A DNA stretch of 64,000 nt from Poa pratensis (taxonomy: Eukaryota > Streptophyta > Magnoliopsida > Poales > Poaceae): the NCBI GenBank assembly GCA_947311845.1, contig CAMZMU010000059.1:34543777-34607776 (forward strand), given 5' to 3'. Below the pieces are notes generated by a model. That model saw only the letters and a list, made by a program, of their open reading frames with translations, was not told the origin of the DNA and ran no database searches. The position numbers and the translations under genes were made by a program. Positions 34,544-46,808 of the stretch are shown one piece after another. The stretch's first letter is position 1; each line of letters starts with the position of its first letter.

Positions 34544-36288
34544 CACTACAAGAATGGCGAGTTGCACCGATGGCCAAAAGCCGTCGGCATAGGGCTATGC
34601 CGAGGGCAGCGTCGGCGTAACACTGCGTCGGCACATCCTCCGATGCCGTCGGCGTAGAAAAAGCCATAGGCGTAGCTGGTACGCCGACGGCTTAGCCGTC
34701 GTCCTAGGCCAAAGCCAGAATTTTTTTCTCAATTTTTTCTTCGAAAATTTCAAAATATTTGAATTGTTTAACCGGTTAATCATACTGGAGACATATTTAT
34801 CTTTATCTCTAAGCATGCTTAATTTCAGTTTAAATCGCTCACTTCTAGTCGTTCCTTCCCTATGAGCTTCCTAGAAAGAACTCATACTTTATTAACAATA
34901 GTATCCTATCAATCTTATTAACCCTTGGACCATGATGTCACACGCGTTTATTTTTTGAATTCAAACAATTATTTAAGTGAACACAAATGAATGAGTAATA
35001 ATAATCTTGAATTCAAATAAAAATAAAATGATTTATTTTTTTGTCTTTTTCCATTTAATATTGAATAATTCATATCTACAAATTCGTAAATCGGAATTCG
35101 ACAAGTAATATGTCTAAATCGATCAAAACAATGAGAGGAATCCAAAAATGAAATCCATATCATCTTTTTCATCATGTATAAGATTTTACTAAGTGAGAGG
35201 AATCCAAAAATGAGAGGAATCCAAATATGTCTAAATCGGAATTCACTATGGGCACCAAATGATCAAAGCATGTTGGAATGGGCCAAGATTTGGCACAGTG
35301 GAATCGGGAACTAGATATTGCCTCTATGAACCTTACACCACACTTGTACACATATTCAGGGGCCACATGCTAGTTTTTTAGGGATTCTGGCGCTCCGGTG
35401 GTCTGTTTCCAGTGAAACCCTAGACCGGGAGCCCCGTAGATCTACCCCTCTAGCGTTCTCCGTACAAGGGTTGACCAATGGACTTTTATCTTTGTTATTG
35501 TTTTTTAGGCCATAGCTACATGGAAAACAAAGATTGGTCCCATTTTACAACAAGATTCACTCTGGTTCACCCTTAGCGGGAGTTTCCTCCTAACAGGTCT
35601 AGGACTTTACTAAGTGCTATCGCATGTACGCGAAGCAGGTTACACCCGGAAGATAGAAATTTTCTCTATGGACTTTCCACCACAATTTTACACATAATAA
35701 AGGGCCACATGCAAATTTTTGAGGGATTCCGGCGCTCCTATGGTCATTTTCCAGCGAAACCCTAGACTTTAGCTTGGAATTCTACAAGATATCAAATATG
35801 CAAATCTAAATCAATCATAGGATGAACTAGTCTCAATAGGTGTTTTAGGTCGTAAAGAAAGTGTGGCTCACAAGGCAATATAAGTGAGGAGAAGACGCGG
35901 AATGTTTATACCTTTCATCGACGGTCTTCACCCTTTATTTTTGATTCCGTCCTTGCTCATGGATTTTTTTTTGAAGAATATAGCATGAACAATGTGTATG
36001 TGATGTAGATCTCTTTCTCCTCTTCGCAATGAGCAAAAGAACATCAAAATCCGAGTTTGAATGCAAAAGTTACGCTCAAAACGGTGAGGTAGGTCAAATC
36101 AGTTTTTCTGTGCTCAAAACGGCCAGCCGGATGCTACGCCGTCGGCCCAGCCTGTCCTACGCCGACGACTAAACTGGGCCAACGGTCTCGTTGCTTGGCT
36201 GGCCTGTTCGGGGTCTACGCTGACGGCCCCAACAAAAATCCGTCGGCGTAGCAGCTGGCGGTCGGCGCAACGCGTCATTCGTGTAGTA
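34544..36288. mobile_element. Non-autonomous CACTA transposon
   Basis: The left end is CACTACAAGAA, and the right end TTCGTGTAGTA is its inverted complement with two changes. A 3-bp duplication, AAT, flanks it (34541-34543 and 36289-36291). Subterminal repeats of GCCGTCGGCGTAG type cluster in both ends (34580-34710 and 36125-36265), as is typical of Triticeae CACTA elements. The AT-rich interior has no transposase frame. A GATTCYGGCGCTCC...CCAG(T/C)GAAACCCTAGAC phrase occurs twice (35383 and 35728), showing an internal duplication. Confidence 0.9.
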
Positions 36289-36436
36289 AATGAGTGGAAA
36301 TGACTCCAAAACCTCCGTTGGAGGCTGACACTGGGGGCACCCGCCCTATCAGTTCAAACATAGTGTAAGACGCATTCAAACGGACATATTATGGGAGGCG
36401 TCAGGGCATAAACATGGGCACTGGTTGGAGATGCTC

Positions 36437-36500
36437 GTCAATTTGCGTTCCACTTGAGAGTTGGTTTTGCCCTTCTCTTGTGATAAGACAAGGCCGTTAC
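36437..36500 (+). repeat. Duplicated segment, copy B, second part
   Basis: It starts with GTCAAT (36437-36442) and matches 2407-2470 (GTTCCACTTGAGAG, then TCTCTTGTGATAAG). It is the continuation of copy B after the 31.4-kb nest. About 140 bases of unmatched sequence follow up to the retroposon at 36641. Confidence 0.75.
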
Positions 36501-36640
36501 TGACAATACTTCCGATACGGAAGCGTGCGATGACATGATATGTCTTGATGGCTAAGTGGTCACAATCGGCGACTTTCAGGGCTGGGTATGATCGCACAAT
36601 TGGCTGACAAACTTTTAAGACATCCAAGCGATCCTATTGA

Positions 36641-37900
36641 GGTCGTTCCCTAGGGTGATACCGGCGGCCGAACCCTACCGCGCCGCCAGACCACCACCGT
36701 CGAGCTACCGCCGGCCCTTGCCGTGGCTGCGGCGTCCCATCTGCCATGGCGGCTTGGGGAAGGAAGGCTCCGCGATTCGTGGTGGACGCTAGGGTGCCTA
36801 CTACCTGTCTTCGGAGCGCGTGAGGCCGGGGCGGCGCTCCCGTGCCGTGCAGGGCACAACCGTTTTGGCCTCCGGCGGAGCGGTGGTGAGGAGGCGACGG
36901 AGCGCCGCTGGTGTGGCATCTTCCACGGCATGCGTTTGGGCCTGCAAGGCTCATGTCTTGGGCTCTAGGGCCCCGATCTGGGCTTGATGGGTCCAGCCAG
37001 GGCCTGTGCTACGGGGTCTTGCTGTGGCATGGCCACGCCAGAGACGATCTGCGGCTGGGTGCTGGGCTGCCCTCTCCTCTTCTACCGTTCTGCACGGAGA
37101 TGACTGGCGGCGTGGGGCCCTGCGAGTCTCGCGAATAAAGGTGGTGTCCGTGGTCCTTGGGTGCTTCTCGCGTCAAGACGAAGATTTGCCTGACGTCGGT
37201 CCTCTTAGATCTGGCCAGAATGTCGGGTTCCGGAAGGCTCCGCCGGCGATCTCGCATGGACGTTTATGCCTAGAGATTGCAGGATCGGATGGGATTCAGT
37301 CGTGAAGGAGGTAGCGGTGCGAAGCTCTGCTTCTGTTGCCATCATGGTCAAATCCATGATGAAGTCAGAGGCGGAGAATGTCATGGAAGCCGAGATTGGA
37401 GTACTAGTAATGGTGATTGGAGCCTTGCGTCGATAAGGACCTTGCTTGTAGTTTTAGGAATCGTAGTAGCGGTATGTAAGTGGGTGCGACAGCACAGGTG
37501 AAGTTCAAAGTCTTACCTTTCAGGGTGAAAATCCAATGTCTGGACTTAATTGGTTGTACTTGGCAATGGCCTTGTTGAATACATTGTTTTGTGAGCGGGG
37601 ACTATCTCCAGGGTGAAAACCCAGGATCTTCGATCGGGTAACGACGGCGCTTGTGCACTGTTTCCTTCTTGAAGGCGTTGCTTTTGGAGAACTTGGACAT
37701 CAGATGTTGTCTTGGTGGTGGTTGTGCTGCTGCTGCTGCAAGGACTGTAACTCCATAGCGGGCCTTTTTGTTTTTTAGCTTATTCTTATTTTTTTCGGCT
37801 ATGTGCATCTGTAACACCATTTGGTTTTTACGTTATTGCAGAGGCTAGGTGTATTTTGTATCTCTGCGATATTAATATATACTCTTTATAAAAAAAAAAA
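36641..37900 (+). mobile_element. Non-LTR retroposon with poly(A), copy 1
   Basis: This is a 1.26-kb insert ending in GATATTAATATATACTCTTT plus an A run. It is flanked by a 15-bp duplication with one mismatch (AAGCGATCCTATTGA at 36626-36640, AAGCGATCTTATTGA at 37899-37913; its first two bases merge with the poly(A)). The 5' part is GC-rich, and no endonuclease or reverse-transcriptase frame is present, so it is a non-autonomous product of LINE machinery. It shares long blocks with 43168-44446 (for example GGTTCCGGAAGGCTCCGCCG). Confidence 0.85.
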
Positions 37901-37984
37901 GCGATCTTATTGATGACTTGACGTAGCATCACCATTTCTGAAGGGTTTGTATGTCTTGAAGTGGTAAACTAGTACCTTCTCCAT

Positions 37985-38085
37985 TTTGCAAGCGGCCAAA
38001 GACGAGTGACATTGGGTACCTGCTTATTCCTGGTCTGTTTTGGTTCTCATGGATCTGCATCCTGAGAACTGAATAGAGTCAATCA
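37985..38085 (+). repeat. Duplicated segment, copy B, third part
   Basis: It matches 2468-2568: AGACGAGTGACATTGGGTAC, then CTGCTTATT and GAACTGAATAGAG. No second F-box gene follows, unlike copy A. Confidence 0.75.
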
Positions 38086-38736
38086 CCCTCGCCATGTTGG
38101 AACGAAGTTTTTCTTCCCCTTCTTTTTCCGCCAATTCACAGCACCGGTTCAGCATCTAGCGTGGGCTACTCCTAGTGGTTAGTTTCTCACCGATTGCGTG
38201 TCTAAAGATCACAATATTTTTCTCGCGGGAAAGCGAGTGAGCATCAGATTCTTTTTTTGCGAGTAGTGAGCATCAGATTCTGATGCACACACGACACCAC
38301 AGCCGACACGGTTTGCATGTATGGAATGTAACTCTACTCTTGTTTGGCTGCTTCCGCGATAATCGTGACGCGTTACGGTGATCCCCGCGCGGCGTGATGA
38401 GAAAGATTGTCCAAATTCCAGAGTCCAAAGGCCAAAGCTCAAAAGAAACGAGATTGTCCAAACTCCGAGGCTCCACCACCTTGACTCCTGGGCCTCGCTG
38501 GCGCGCCATCCTCCGCCGGATCAAAACCGGCGTAAAATCACAACCGTCCAGGGTGCTCTGCGCACTCCCGGCCGGCTTTCCTCTCGTATTACGGCGGTGG
38601 CGGCGGCGGGGCCCGCCTCTGTTTCTTCCTCGCAAGCCGCAGCCGTTGCTCAACTGCTACTCTAATTACACTCTGCGTGCACCCGAGAGAGTGGTGTGTA
38701 GCTTTTTGACTGCTAAGGTTCGGGAGGGCGGTGGGC
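38086..38736 (+). other. Upstream region of MTP11
   Basis: No coding feature or clear element is seen. The sequence becomes GC-rich from about 38480 and includes the 5' leader. No TATA box was placed with confidence. Confidence 0.5.
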
Positions 38737-41700
38737 ATGGCGGAGGCGGGAGAGGGCGAGGAACTCCTCGTCCGCTCCGTCGAGGAAGGGGTCGGGTTGT
38801 GCGTGGGGGACCACCCCTGGCGGCTCAACTTCGACGGCTTCCGACTCCAGGAGACGCAGCAGGAGACGCCGCCGCCGCGCGGCCTCCGTGACTGCCTCGG
38901 CGTGCTAGGTCTGCATCGTCTGTCTATCTGCACACCCGCTCCCTCTCTCTATTGATAGCTTTTTTTTTTTGAAAGTCTATTGATAGCTAGTAATACCTCT
39001 GTGGCTTGGTTGATTTGATCTGAACTTGTGTAACTGTTCGCTTTGAGGGTTCAGTACTTCAGTTAGCGAGTTGTCATATCCCCTAAATTTTTGTTTTATT
39101 AATTAGTCTGTGGCCCGCAGATTAGCTAGACTGGGATTGAACACTAAATTAACGCGTTCTCGTAAATTAAGACTAAACTAGGGGATGATGTATGGTTGTT
39201 TGTACTTGTATGGATGTGGCATCATGATTCTCTTTGAAATGATAATAATGTTTTTAGTATTCTGGTGTGTACTTCTGCATGGCCTGTAAAATTGATCATT
39301 GAAAATTAAGGTATCACTTGGGGGTGATAGAGGATGGGTATTGCACTGCCTGTAAAAGTGGAACGGAACTTCTAGATATTTTTGGTATTAAACCAGTCTT
39401 CATTTCTCATACAAATGTCAAATTTTGTTCTGAATTGTCTTCATGAACTTAGAATATGTATTGCGGAAATGACAATCCGCAACTAGTTGCACCCGCAACT
39501 AGTTTTTGGATACCCCACTTCCGAGTGTCCAAAAATCGCGAAATAAATCATGGACATGGGTTATGTTGAACCTTCGACACCCACAAAATTTCATCCAAAA
39601 ATATGAACATATATGGCCTGTGCAAAAAAGACAAATGAAAGTTTGAAAATATGAACATATGTGGCCTGTGCAAAAAAGACAAATGAAAGTTTGAATTCAA
39701 ACTTTCATTTGTCTTTTTTGCACAGGCCACATATGTTCATATTTTTGGATGAAATTTTGTGGGTGTCGAAGGTTCAACATAACCCATGTCCATGATTTAT
39801 TTCGCGATTTTTGGACACTCGGAAGTGGGGTATCCGAAAACTAGTTGCGGGTGCAACTAGTTGCGGATAATATTGCTGTTTATTGCTGTTTATTTGTCAG
39901 CTCTACAAATATATATTTTTGTTGTGGAGTTCTCTTGAGTTGAGTATTGCCTCATTATTTGGACCTTATTGTTGTAATCTGATACCATAATCCACAATTT
40001 CTATTTCCTTTTACAGCTAAAGGCCCTGGAGATGTTGTGGCTGAATACTATCAACAGCAAGTGGAGATGTTAGAAGGCTTTGGTGAAATGGATACACTGA
40101 CAGACCGTGGTTGCCTTCCTGGAATGTCCAAGGTTTGTAACATGAAGAAAACCTTCCTTGCAGATAAATTATATGGAACTTGGGTCAAAATGAAGCAATG
40201 CCTTTATACCTTCATTTTCTCCTACTTGCAGGAGGAACGTGAGAAAATTGCCCGAAGTGAGACATTAGCCATCCGATTATCTAACATAGCAAACATGGTT
40301 CTTTTTGCTGCAAAAGTTTATGCCTCAATAAGGAGTGGATCCCTGGCTATCATTGCTTCAACTCTGGATTCTTTACTTGACTTGTTATCCGGATTTATTT
40401 TGTGGTTTGCTGCCTTTTCAATGCAAACACCAAATCCATACAGGTACCCAATCGGTAAAAGGCGCATGCAACCTTTGGTGAGTTTTTATTTGGCCCACTG
40501 GTTCATACTTTTACGATCTAGTTGATATTTGAATGATCGATACAGTTTCTTGCACACTTGAATATTTCTTCTCTTTAGTTTCACAAAATGGTGCTTAAGT
40601 TGATATTAGTCCAACTAAAACAGTAAATTAGCAACCCAACAGGAGGAGAATTACTCAATAAGTGCTCGCATATTCCTGTTCCTCTTGTTGACAACTTACC
40701 ACAATCTGTTATGTAGGGAATACTTGTTTTTGCTTCTGTTATGGCAACACTCGGTCTTCAAATTATCCTAGAATCCACACGCTCATTGATATCTAATGTA
40801 AGTCCTTCTCTTCACGTGTTTCGTGTCTGTGCACTTTATCTCTACATGTAGCTAATTGTCAAGCATAGTTGGGCACCAGCATTAGCTTTAGCCGTTCATC
40901 CTTTTTATGCTTTGTACAATAGAGTCACACACCTGGAACTAATAACACAACTTAGCAGTAATTCCATTAATTATTCAATGCGTGAAACATCCATATTGAA
41001 CTTGCAATGGTGTGTTCTGAATCCTCATCTTGTAAAATACCACTAAGATTCAGTTTTGGTATTTAGAGCTGTCATGAAAAACGTGCTGTAAAATTTCAGC
41101 TTACTCTCTTTGGTCAGATTAGTAAGCTAAATTATGTTGCAAAATGCTTGTTCTTTGTCATTTCATCTCATATCTAGAATGCAAAATAATTTCTCTTGTA
41201 GGAGTACTTGTTAAAAAAAGGCAGCTAGCCAAATGCCCAATTATCTAAAAACGGCTCAAGCAAATGAGATGATTGTAATCCATCCTGGTGCCAATCAGTA
41301 CATAATTTTCGATTGTGTTTGTGCTCCAGGGAGGTGAATTTCGCTTGACAAAAGAACAGGAAATGTGGGTTGTGGATATCATGCTCGCGGTGACAGTGGT
41401 GAAGCTTCTGCTGGTAATATACTGTCGCTCATTCACCAATGAAATTGTGAAGGCATATGCACAGGATCACTTTTTCGATGTTATCACCAACATTATTGGG
41501 CTCGTGGCTGCACTTCTTGCTAATTACTTTGAAGGATGGATTGACCCGGTTGGTGCTATCATTGTAAGTACAAAGACACATTTCTCTTTTTCTTGTGTGG
41601 AAGAACTATAAAAACATGTGTAGCATTGAGTTCTCTATCACTTAAGCTGCACAAGGCATGGACGATGCCCTGTTCTGCATATCTCTGAATTGTGGAATAG

Positions 41701-42097
41701 CTGCAGCATACATATCTTGAAAGATAACCTCTTTTCCGCTCTGCAGCTGGCAATCTATACAATCAGGACATGGTCTATGACGGTGCTAGAAAACGTCCAC
41801 TCCCTGGTCGGCCAATCCGCCTCACCGGAATTTCTTCAGAAGCTCACCTACCTGTGCTGGAACCATCACAAGGCTGTGAGGCACATCGACACCGTGCGGG
41901 CGTACACGTTCGGCTCCCACTACTTTGTGGAGGTGGACATTGTTCTGCCGTGCGACATGCCCTTGCAAGAGGCGCACGACATCGGCGAGGCCCTGCAGGA
42001 GAAGCTGGAGAGCCTGCCCGAGATCGAGCGCGCCTTTGTCCACCTCGACTACGAGTTCACCCACCAGCCCGAGCACGCTCGGTCCTACGACACGTAG
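38737..42097 (+). CDS. MTP11: MTP11-type Mn cation diffusion facilitator, six exons
   Basis: This is a metal/proton antiporter of the Mn-CDF group. Plant MTP11 acts in Golgi/pre-vacuolar membranes in Mn loading and tolerance. Exons by GT-AG sites are 38737-38908, 40023-40132, 40232-40477, 40717-40797, 41330-41563 and 41747-42097, giving 397 codons, close to the Arabidopsis MTP11 length (about 394). The start is the first ATG, with the family's WRLNFDGFR near residue 30. Both Mn-CDF DxxxD metal sites are intact: D140/D144 in TLDSLLDL (TM2) and D249/D253 in AQDHFFD (TM5). The cytosolic C-terminal domain ends with [15 protein letters not shown]. No stop or frameshift was seen, so it looks functional. 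Intron 1 carries a 394-bp foldback element. Confidence 0.93.
39475..39868. mobile_element. Foldback MITE in MTP11 intron 1
   Basis: The right arm (39696-39868) is an almost exact inverted copy of the left arm, meeting at GAATTC (39693-39698). The termini are ATCCGCAACTAGTTGCACCC and its complement. The left arm has an extra 48-bp tandem duplication (39601-39648 and 39649-39696), so the transcript could form a hairpin with about 170 paired bases. No protein is encoded, and no clear target duplication is seen. Confidence 0.9.
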
Positions 42098-43167
42098 CAT
42101 AGTCAGCCTTGACCGTAGGCGCTGTCCGTGGAACTTCGGAGAGGCTGAGCTGAAGGTGTTGAAGTGGCACAGTTTCAGAAATCTGGGCCGAACCTGTTGT
42201 CTCTAGCAGATTCAGTTGTGCATATTCTTGTTGTTGCCTGTGCTTTGGGTTAATTACAGTATTGAAGTCATTACTACCTGTTACAGTACATGTAGTGTCT
42301 CACTCCTATGCCCATTTCTAGTGCATTATTTGCGATTTTGACAATATCTCGGTCCCAGAAAAGGATATAGTCACGACTGATCAGTCAGGAGAGCGAGTGC
42401 GACCTGTGTAAACCCCCTCCTGATGCCTGCGTTACCATTAATCCACTGTAGCCGGAACAAGACCAGTGGCGTCACTCTCACGAGAATCTTTTTACACGTC
42501 AGCGAACCAAATTGGTGCACGTCTCGATACCGGGAGGTGTATATACGACCGTAGACGTCCAGCTCAGCTCATGCCAGGCGCCCATATGGACAAAAACCGA
42601 TCACACTAGATCGTCACAAGAAAGACGGCAGAGGCATCTATCGACATTCTTTGCCAATCTTGTACGCTTCCGTGGGCCTAGCAAGTTTAAGAATCAAGTC
42701 ACCCGTGGGCCCCCCTTTGTTCTATCCTTCGCTAATTTGGCCCAATGAAAAAATTATGCAATTTCTGTTGGCAATATTGAATTTAGAAAACCTACAACAA
42801 AATTTCAAATCCGATCCTTCTACAACGGGAAATCCGATGGAGCGCTGCACTTTGATGAAAAATCTGACGGGTTCAGCTAGATGCGTCAGACGTGGATCAG
42901 AAGGTTTCCATCGTACGTATAGCCGAGCTCATAAAATTCGAGTGGAAAGGATCGAGGGAAAATCATACGATTACACTTGCCTGTGAAAAGTCCATTGGAC
43001 CTATAGAATTTAGTCCCTCATCCTAATAAACTCGAACTGAGGGAGTAACTTACATGTATGTTCTTCATAACATTGTTTGCAAGTTAGGGATGCTTAAAGT
43101 CGTTTTGGTTTGCCGGATTTTGAACCAGGGAAATATAAAATCATAAGAGTTGGTGGTCATATATCCT
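42098..43167. other. MTP11 3' region and intergenic DNA
   Basis: The first 150-250 bases are the likely 3' UTR. The rest contains no recognisable gene or clearly bounded element. Confidence 0.5.
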
Positions 43168-44446
43168 ACCTCACGGCTCCCGTAACCTAACCTCCTCCCT
43201 CCCCCGTGCGGCGGCGCCACGCCGCACCGGGGAGACCCCACCCGCCGCCGCCTCCATCCCCCCATCCTCTAGATCTCGCCCCACCGCCGTCGCCAGTGGC
43301 GTCCATGTGGCGCGGCGGCGGCTTTCTTTGCCTCGTCCTCTCCACGGTTCGCGCCAGCGGCGTCCGGCCCGGCCGTCCAGCGGTGGTACTGCGGGTTGGC
43401 GGCGGCCTGGACGGGCTATGCGACGGCGGCCGGTGGAGGCGCGGCGGCGGCGGTTGGTTCTGGGCCCATGGGGCTCGACCGGTGCTACTGTCGCTGCCTT
43501 TGCCGATTCCAACGACGACACGCATGTTCCGGGGCTACTTCCGCTGTACGAGGTTGGCCGGGGCTGCGGCCCTGGCCTTGGTGGTGGTGGTCTCCTTCTC
43601 CGCTGGAGGTGGTGCCGGCGGGTGGCGTGGGGGCTGCCCGGCTCGGTTCGAATAAAGGCGGAGGTCCTTGGATCCCTCTGCCGTCAAGACGAAGATCTAC
43701 TTTGATGCCCATCTTCATTGATTTTGCCAGAGTGTCGAGTTCCGGAAGGCTCCGCCGGCAAACTCCAATGGGCAACTCAAGCCTGGAGATTGCTGGATCG
43801 GGTGGGATTCGGTCGCGCGCAGCCATGTTTTTTTCTGACCGTTTGGTTTCAGAGGAAGCGTTGCGAAGCTCTGCAGTCTGTTGCCATCGTGGACATGCTC
43901 TGTTCCACGGTGAAGTCAGTGTGCGGAGAATGACATGGAAGCCGAGATTTGAGGACCGGTATTGGTGGTTCGAGTCCTGATGGCGATGAGAGATTAGCTT
44001 GGTGTTTCTTGACTTGGAGCAGCGGCAACGGCAAGTGGGGGCGATAGCACAGGAGAAGTTCAGAGTCCAAAAATTTCAGGGTGAAAATTCAAGGTCTGGC
44101 CTTAATTGGTTGTGCCTGGCAATGGCCTTGTTGAAGGCATTGTTTTTTAAGGTGCGGACTCTCTTCAGGGTGAAAACCTATGATCTATGATCAAGGCGAT
44201 GACGGAGCTTGAGCACCGTTCCCTTTTTGGAGGCGTTGCTTTTGGAGAAGCTGGACTTCTGGTGCTGTTTTGGTAGTGTTAGGTCTGCTGCTACAAGGAT
44301 AGATCACTAGCTATAGCGGGACTTTTCTTTTTTGTAATTCTTCTTTTTATTCTGAGCCGTGTGCATCCGTGTGGCCGCTAGGGTAATGCGTTGTTGCAGA
44401 GGTTGGGTGTAATTGGTATCTTCTCGATATTAATATATGCTCTTTA
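43168..44446 (+). mobile_element. Non-LTR retroposon, copy 2 (same family as 36641-37900)
   Basis: It shares the 3' end GATATTAATATATGCTCTTTAT and several internal blocks with copy 1: GTCAAGACGAAGAT near 43683, GGTTCCGGAAGGCTCCGCCG-like sequence near 43739, and GCGTTGCTTTTGGAGAA near 44232. The GC-rich 5' part opens chance frames on both strands. The A tail is short (CTAAAAA), and I could not fix a target duplication. The 5' edge is approximate. Confidence 0.75.
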
Positions 44447-45325
44447 TCTAAAAATATATGTTCAATATAGGAATTGATAGCACAATGTGTAGAATAGAAG
44501 TTATTTTGGTCGCACTCCTAAAAAAAGTGAGCTTCCCTAAAAAAGAGTTATGCATGTCAGGATCATAAGAACAAAGGAACTTTTCTATGAGATTGGACTC
44601 ATTGAATATTTATATGAAACTCCGTTGAACCAAAGATTCCCTTGGTGAGAATTCATGTATAAGTTTTTTTACTTAATACATGTGTCCTCTTTCAAACATG
44701 TGTTGATTGCTCACTCATATTCTATTTGTAATTAAATATATTTTTTTCAACAATATTATGCTATTTTTTTTGTCTAATCTCGTATTGATTTATCAGTTTT
44801 ATATTGAGAGTTCATTCCTAGTAGTGTACAATGGTCAATCAGAACTCAAATTTGGGATATGGGTGTTAAAGAGACATATAAAATATTGTCTTAGTAGGCA
44901 AAAGCCAACATATATGACCCATTTTGAAACAATTATGTGCGCCCTCTAAAAATATGACTAAATTATACAAATTCAATAAGGCATACATTTATATGTATTA
45001 GCACTATAACCTTATATTTGCATTTTGGTAATAATTTTAAACACATTGACTATATTTCTGTGTATTTGTTTAGGATTCTGCAAATATGATTTTGTATCTT
45101 GGATAAGTGAGCTTATTTTAGGAATAAAGATGCAGTTCGCTTTGAAATTGTTTTCTAGATTTTCCAAATTCAGTTTTGTATCTTGAATGAGTGATTGTGC
45201 ACTCTTGTGTACTTTTATGATGTCAACTGATCTTTATATCGAGGAACATACGAAAAGAAGAAAATGATCTAGATATTAAATACCGTAAACAAATTTAATG
45301 TGCATATCTAGTAATACATGAAGAC
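44447..45325. other. AT-rich intergenic DNA
   Basis: Nothing recognisable was found. One 80-codon frame (44707-44949) has no similarity and is likely chance. Confidence 0.5.
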
Positions 45326-46024
45326 TTTTCTTTTCCTCTTTTGATGACGGAGATGTAAAGAGGAAAACTTATTTGGAATCCATGCACACTATTCTATCCA
45401 TATGGCTAGATGTCTATTTTGATGATGGAGATGTGAAGATAAAATCTTAATTGGAGCCATGCACAGTGTTCTACCCATGGAACATATGTGTATATCAGGT
45501 GTAAACATTTACATAGCTTTAAAAGCAACTAATAATATTTGTTGTCCCTCAACTACTGTCAATGTTTAAGTACCCTTGAACTCTGACACCTCATTTTTTT
45601 AGTCCATCAAATGTTTTGGTCTTTGCTCCAGTGAGAGTTGCGCTAACTGGTGACATGTCGATGATTTTTTGCACATTTTCTTTTCCTCTTTTGATGACGG
45701 AGATGTAAAGAGGAAAACTTATTTGGAATCCATGCACACTATTCTATCCATATGGCTAGATGTCTATTTTGGTGATGGAGATGTGAAGATAAAATCTTAA
45801 TTGGAGCCATGCACAGTGTTCTATCCATGGAACATATGTGTATATCAGATGTAAACATTTACATAGTTTTAAAAGCAACTAATAATATATGTTGTCCCTC
45901 AACTACTGTCAATGTTTAAGTACCCCTGAACTCTGACACCTCATTTTTTAGTCCATCAAATGGTTTGGTCTTTGCTCCACTGAGAGTTGCGCTAACTGGT
46001 GACATGTTGATGATTTTTTGCACA
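45326..46024. repeat. Tandem duplication of a 350-bp unit
   Basis: Unit 1 (45326-45675) and unit 2 (45676-46024) are nearly identical over their whole length. Both start TTTTCTTTTCCTCTTTTGAT and end GATGATTTTTTGCACA. Only scattered substitutions separate them, so the duplication is fairly recent. No coding content. Confidence 0.92.
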
Positions 46025-46320
46025 TGTGACAGTCGACTCAACACAAAATAGGGAAAACAGTGGTCGAGTCAAGAACAAAAGATCTTTTAAGTTTCATTTT
46101 AAAATATCTAGTACATTTAGGGAAAATGTGGAACATAAATACCCAATAATGCTTAATAATTTAAAGACAACTTTTAACACATACTCTTCTACAACAGCAA
46201 TCCACTATGAAAATCTAAAAATAAATAACAATCCACGATGAAAAGATAGCTTTAATTAAGAGATGAATCAACCATGTATGCTTGTTATCGTTTCTGAATG
46301 ACGGGGAGGGTACCCTACTA

Positions 46321-46443
46321 CTCCCTCCGTCCAAAAATAATTATCTTAGATTTGTCAAAAAATGGATGTATCTAGACATAAAACATGTATAGATACATCC
46401 ATTTTTGTGCAAACTTGAGACACTTATTTTAGGACGGAGTGAG
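46321..46443. mobile_element. Stowaway-type MITE (123 bp)
   Basis: The ends CTCCCTCCGTCC and GGACGGAGTGAG are inverted, with TA on both sides (46319-46320, 46444-46445). An inner inverted pair, AATGGATGTATCTA and TAGATACATCCATT, makes most of it self-complementary. Confidence 0.92.
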
Positions 46444-46808
46444 TATTTGTGCACCTCATGGTTATGATCGGAGTGAACACGTCATCGCTGCCACGTGGTC
46501 ACGAAAGGATCGGCAGTGATAAGATTAGAGCTAGCACTTGTAGACCCGGGCCGTACGTAGGTCCTCTTGAATATTCCATGCATAGATATGTACAAAGACA
46601 CTTCTTGTCGCGCCACATGCATGGTTTTATGCTATAGGTAGCTGGTGTAATTATGCTACCACCTATAGCATGCAAGTGTGCTATGAGCTAGGTGCAATAC
46701 CTTCGATCCCCTAAGTATGGATCCAAATTAACGGAAGACATAATGATACAATTAATTAGCTAGAGGTGATGTGCATGATCAGCTCGGGGTAACAAGCCTT
46801 CTAGCTAA

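Noticed and set aside
43206..43980. Protein genes in the GC-rich part of retroposon copy 2
   Set aside because: Open frames occur on both strands and in several phases, share no domain and are not conserved in frame with copy 1.
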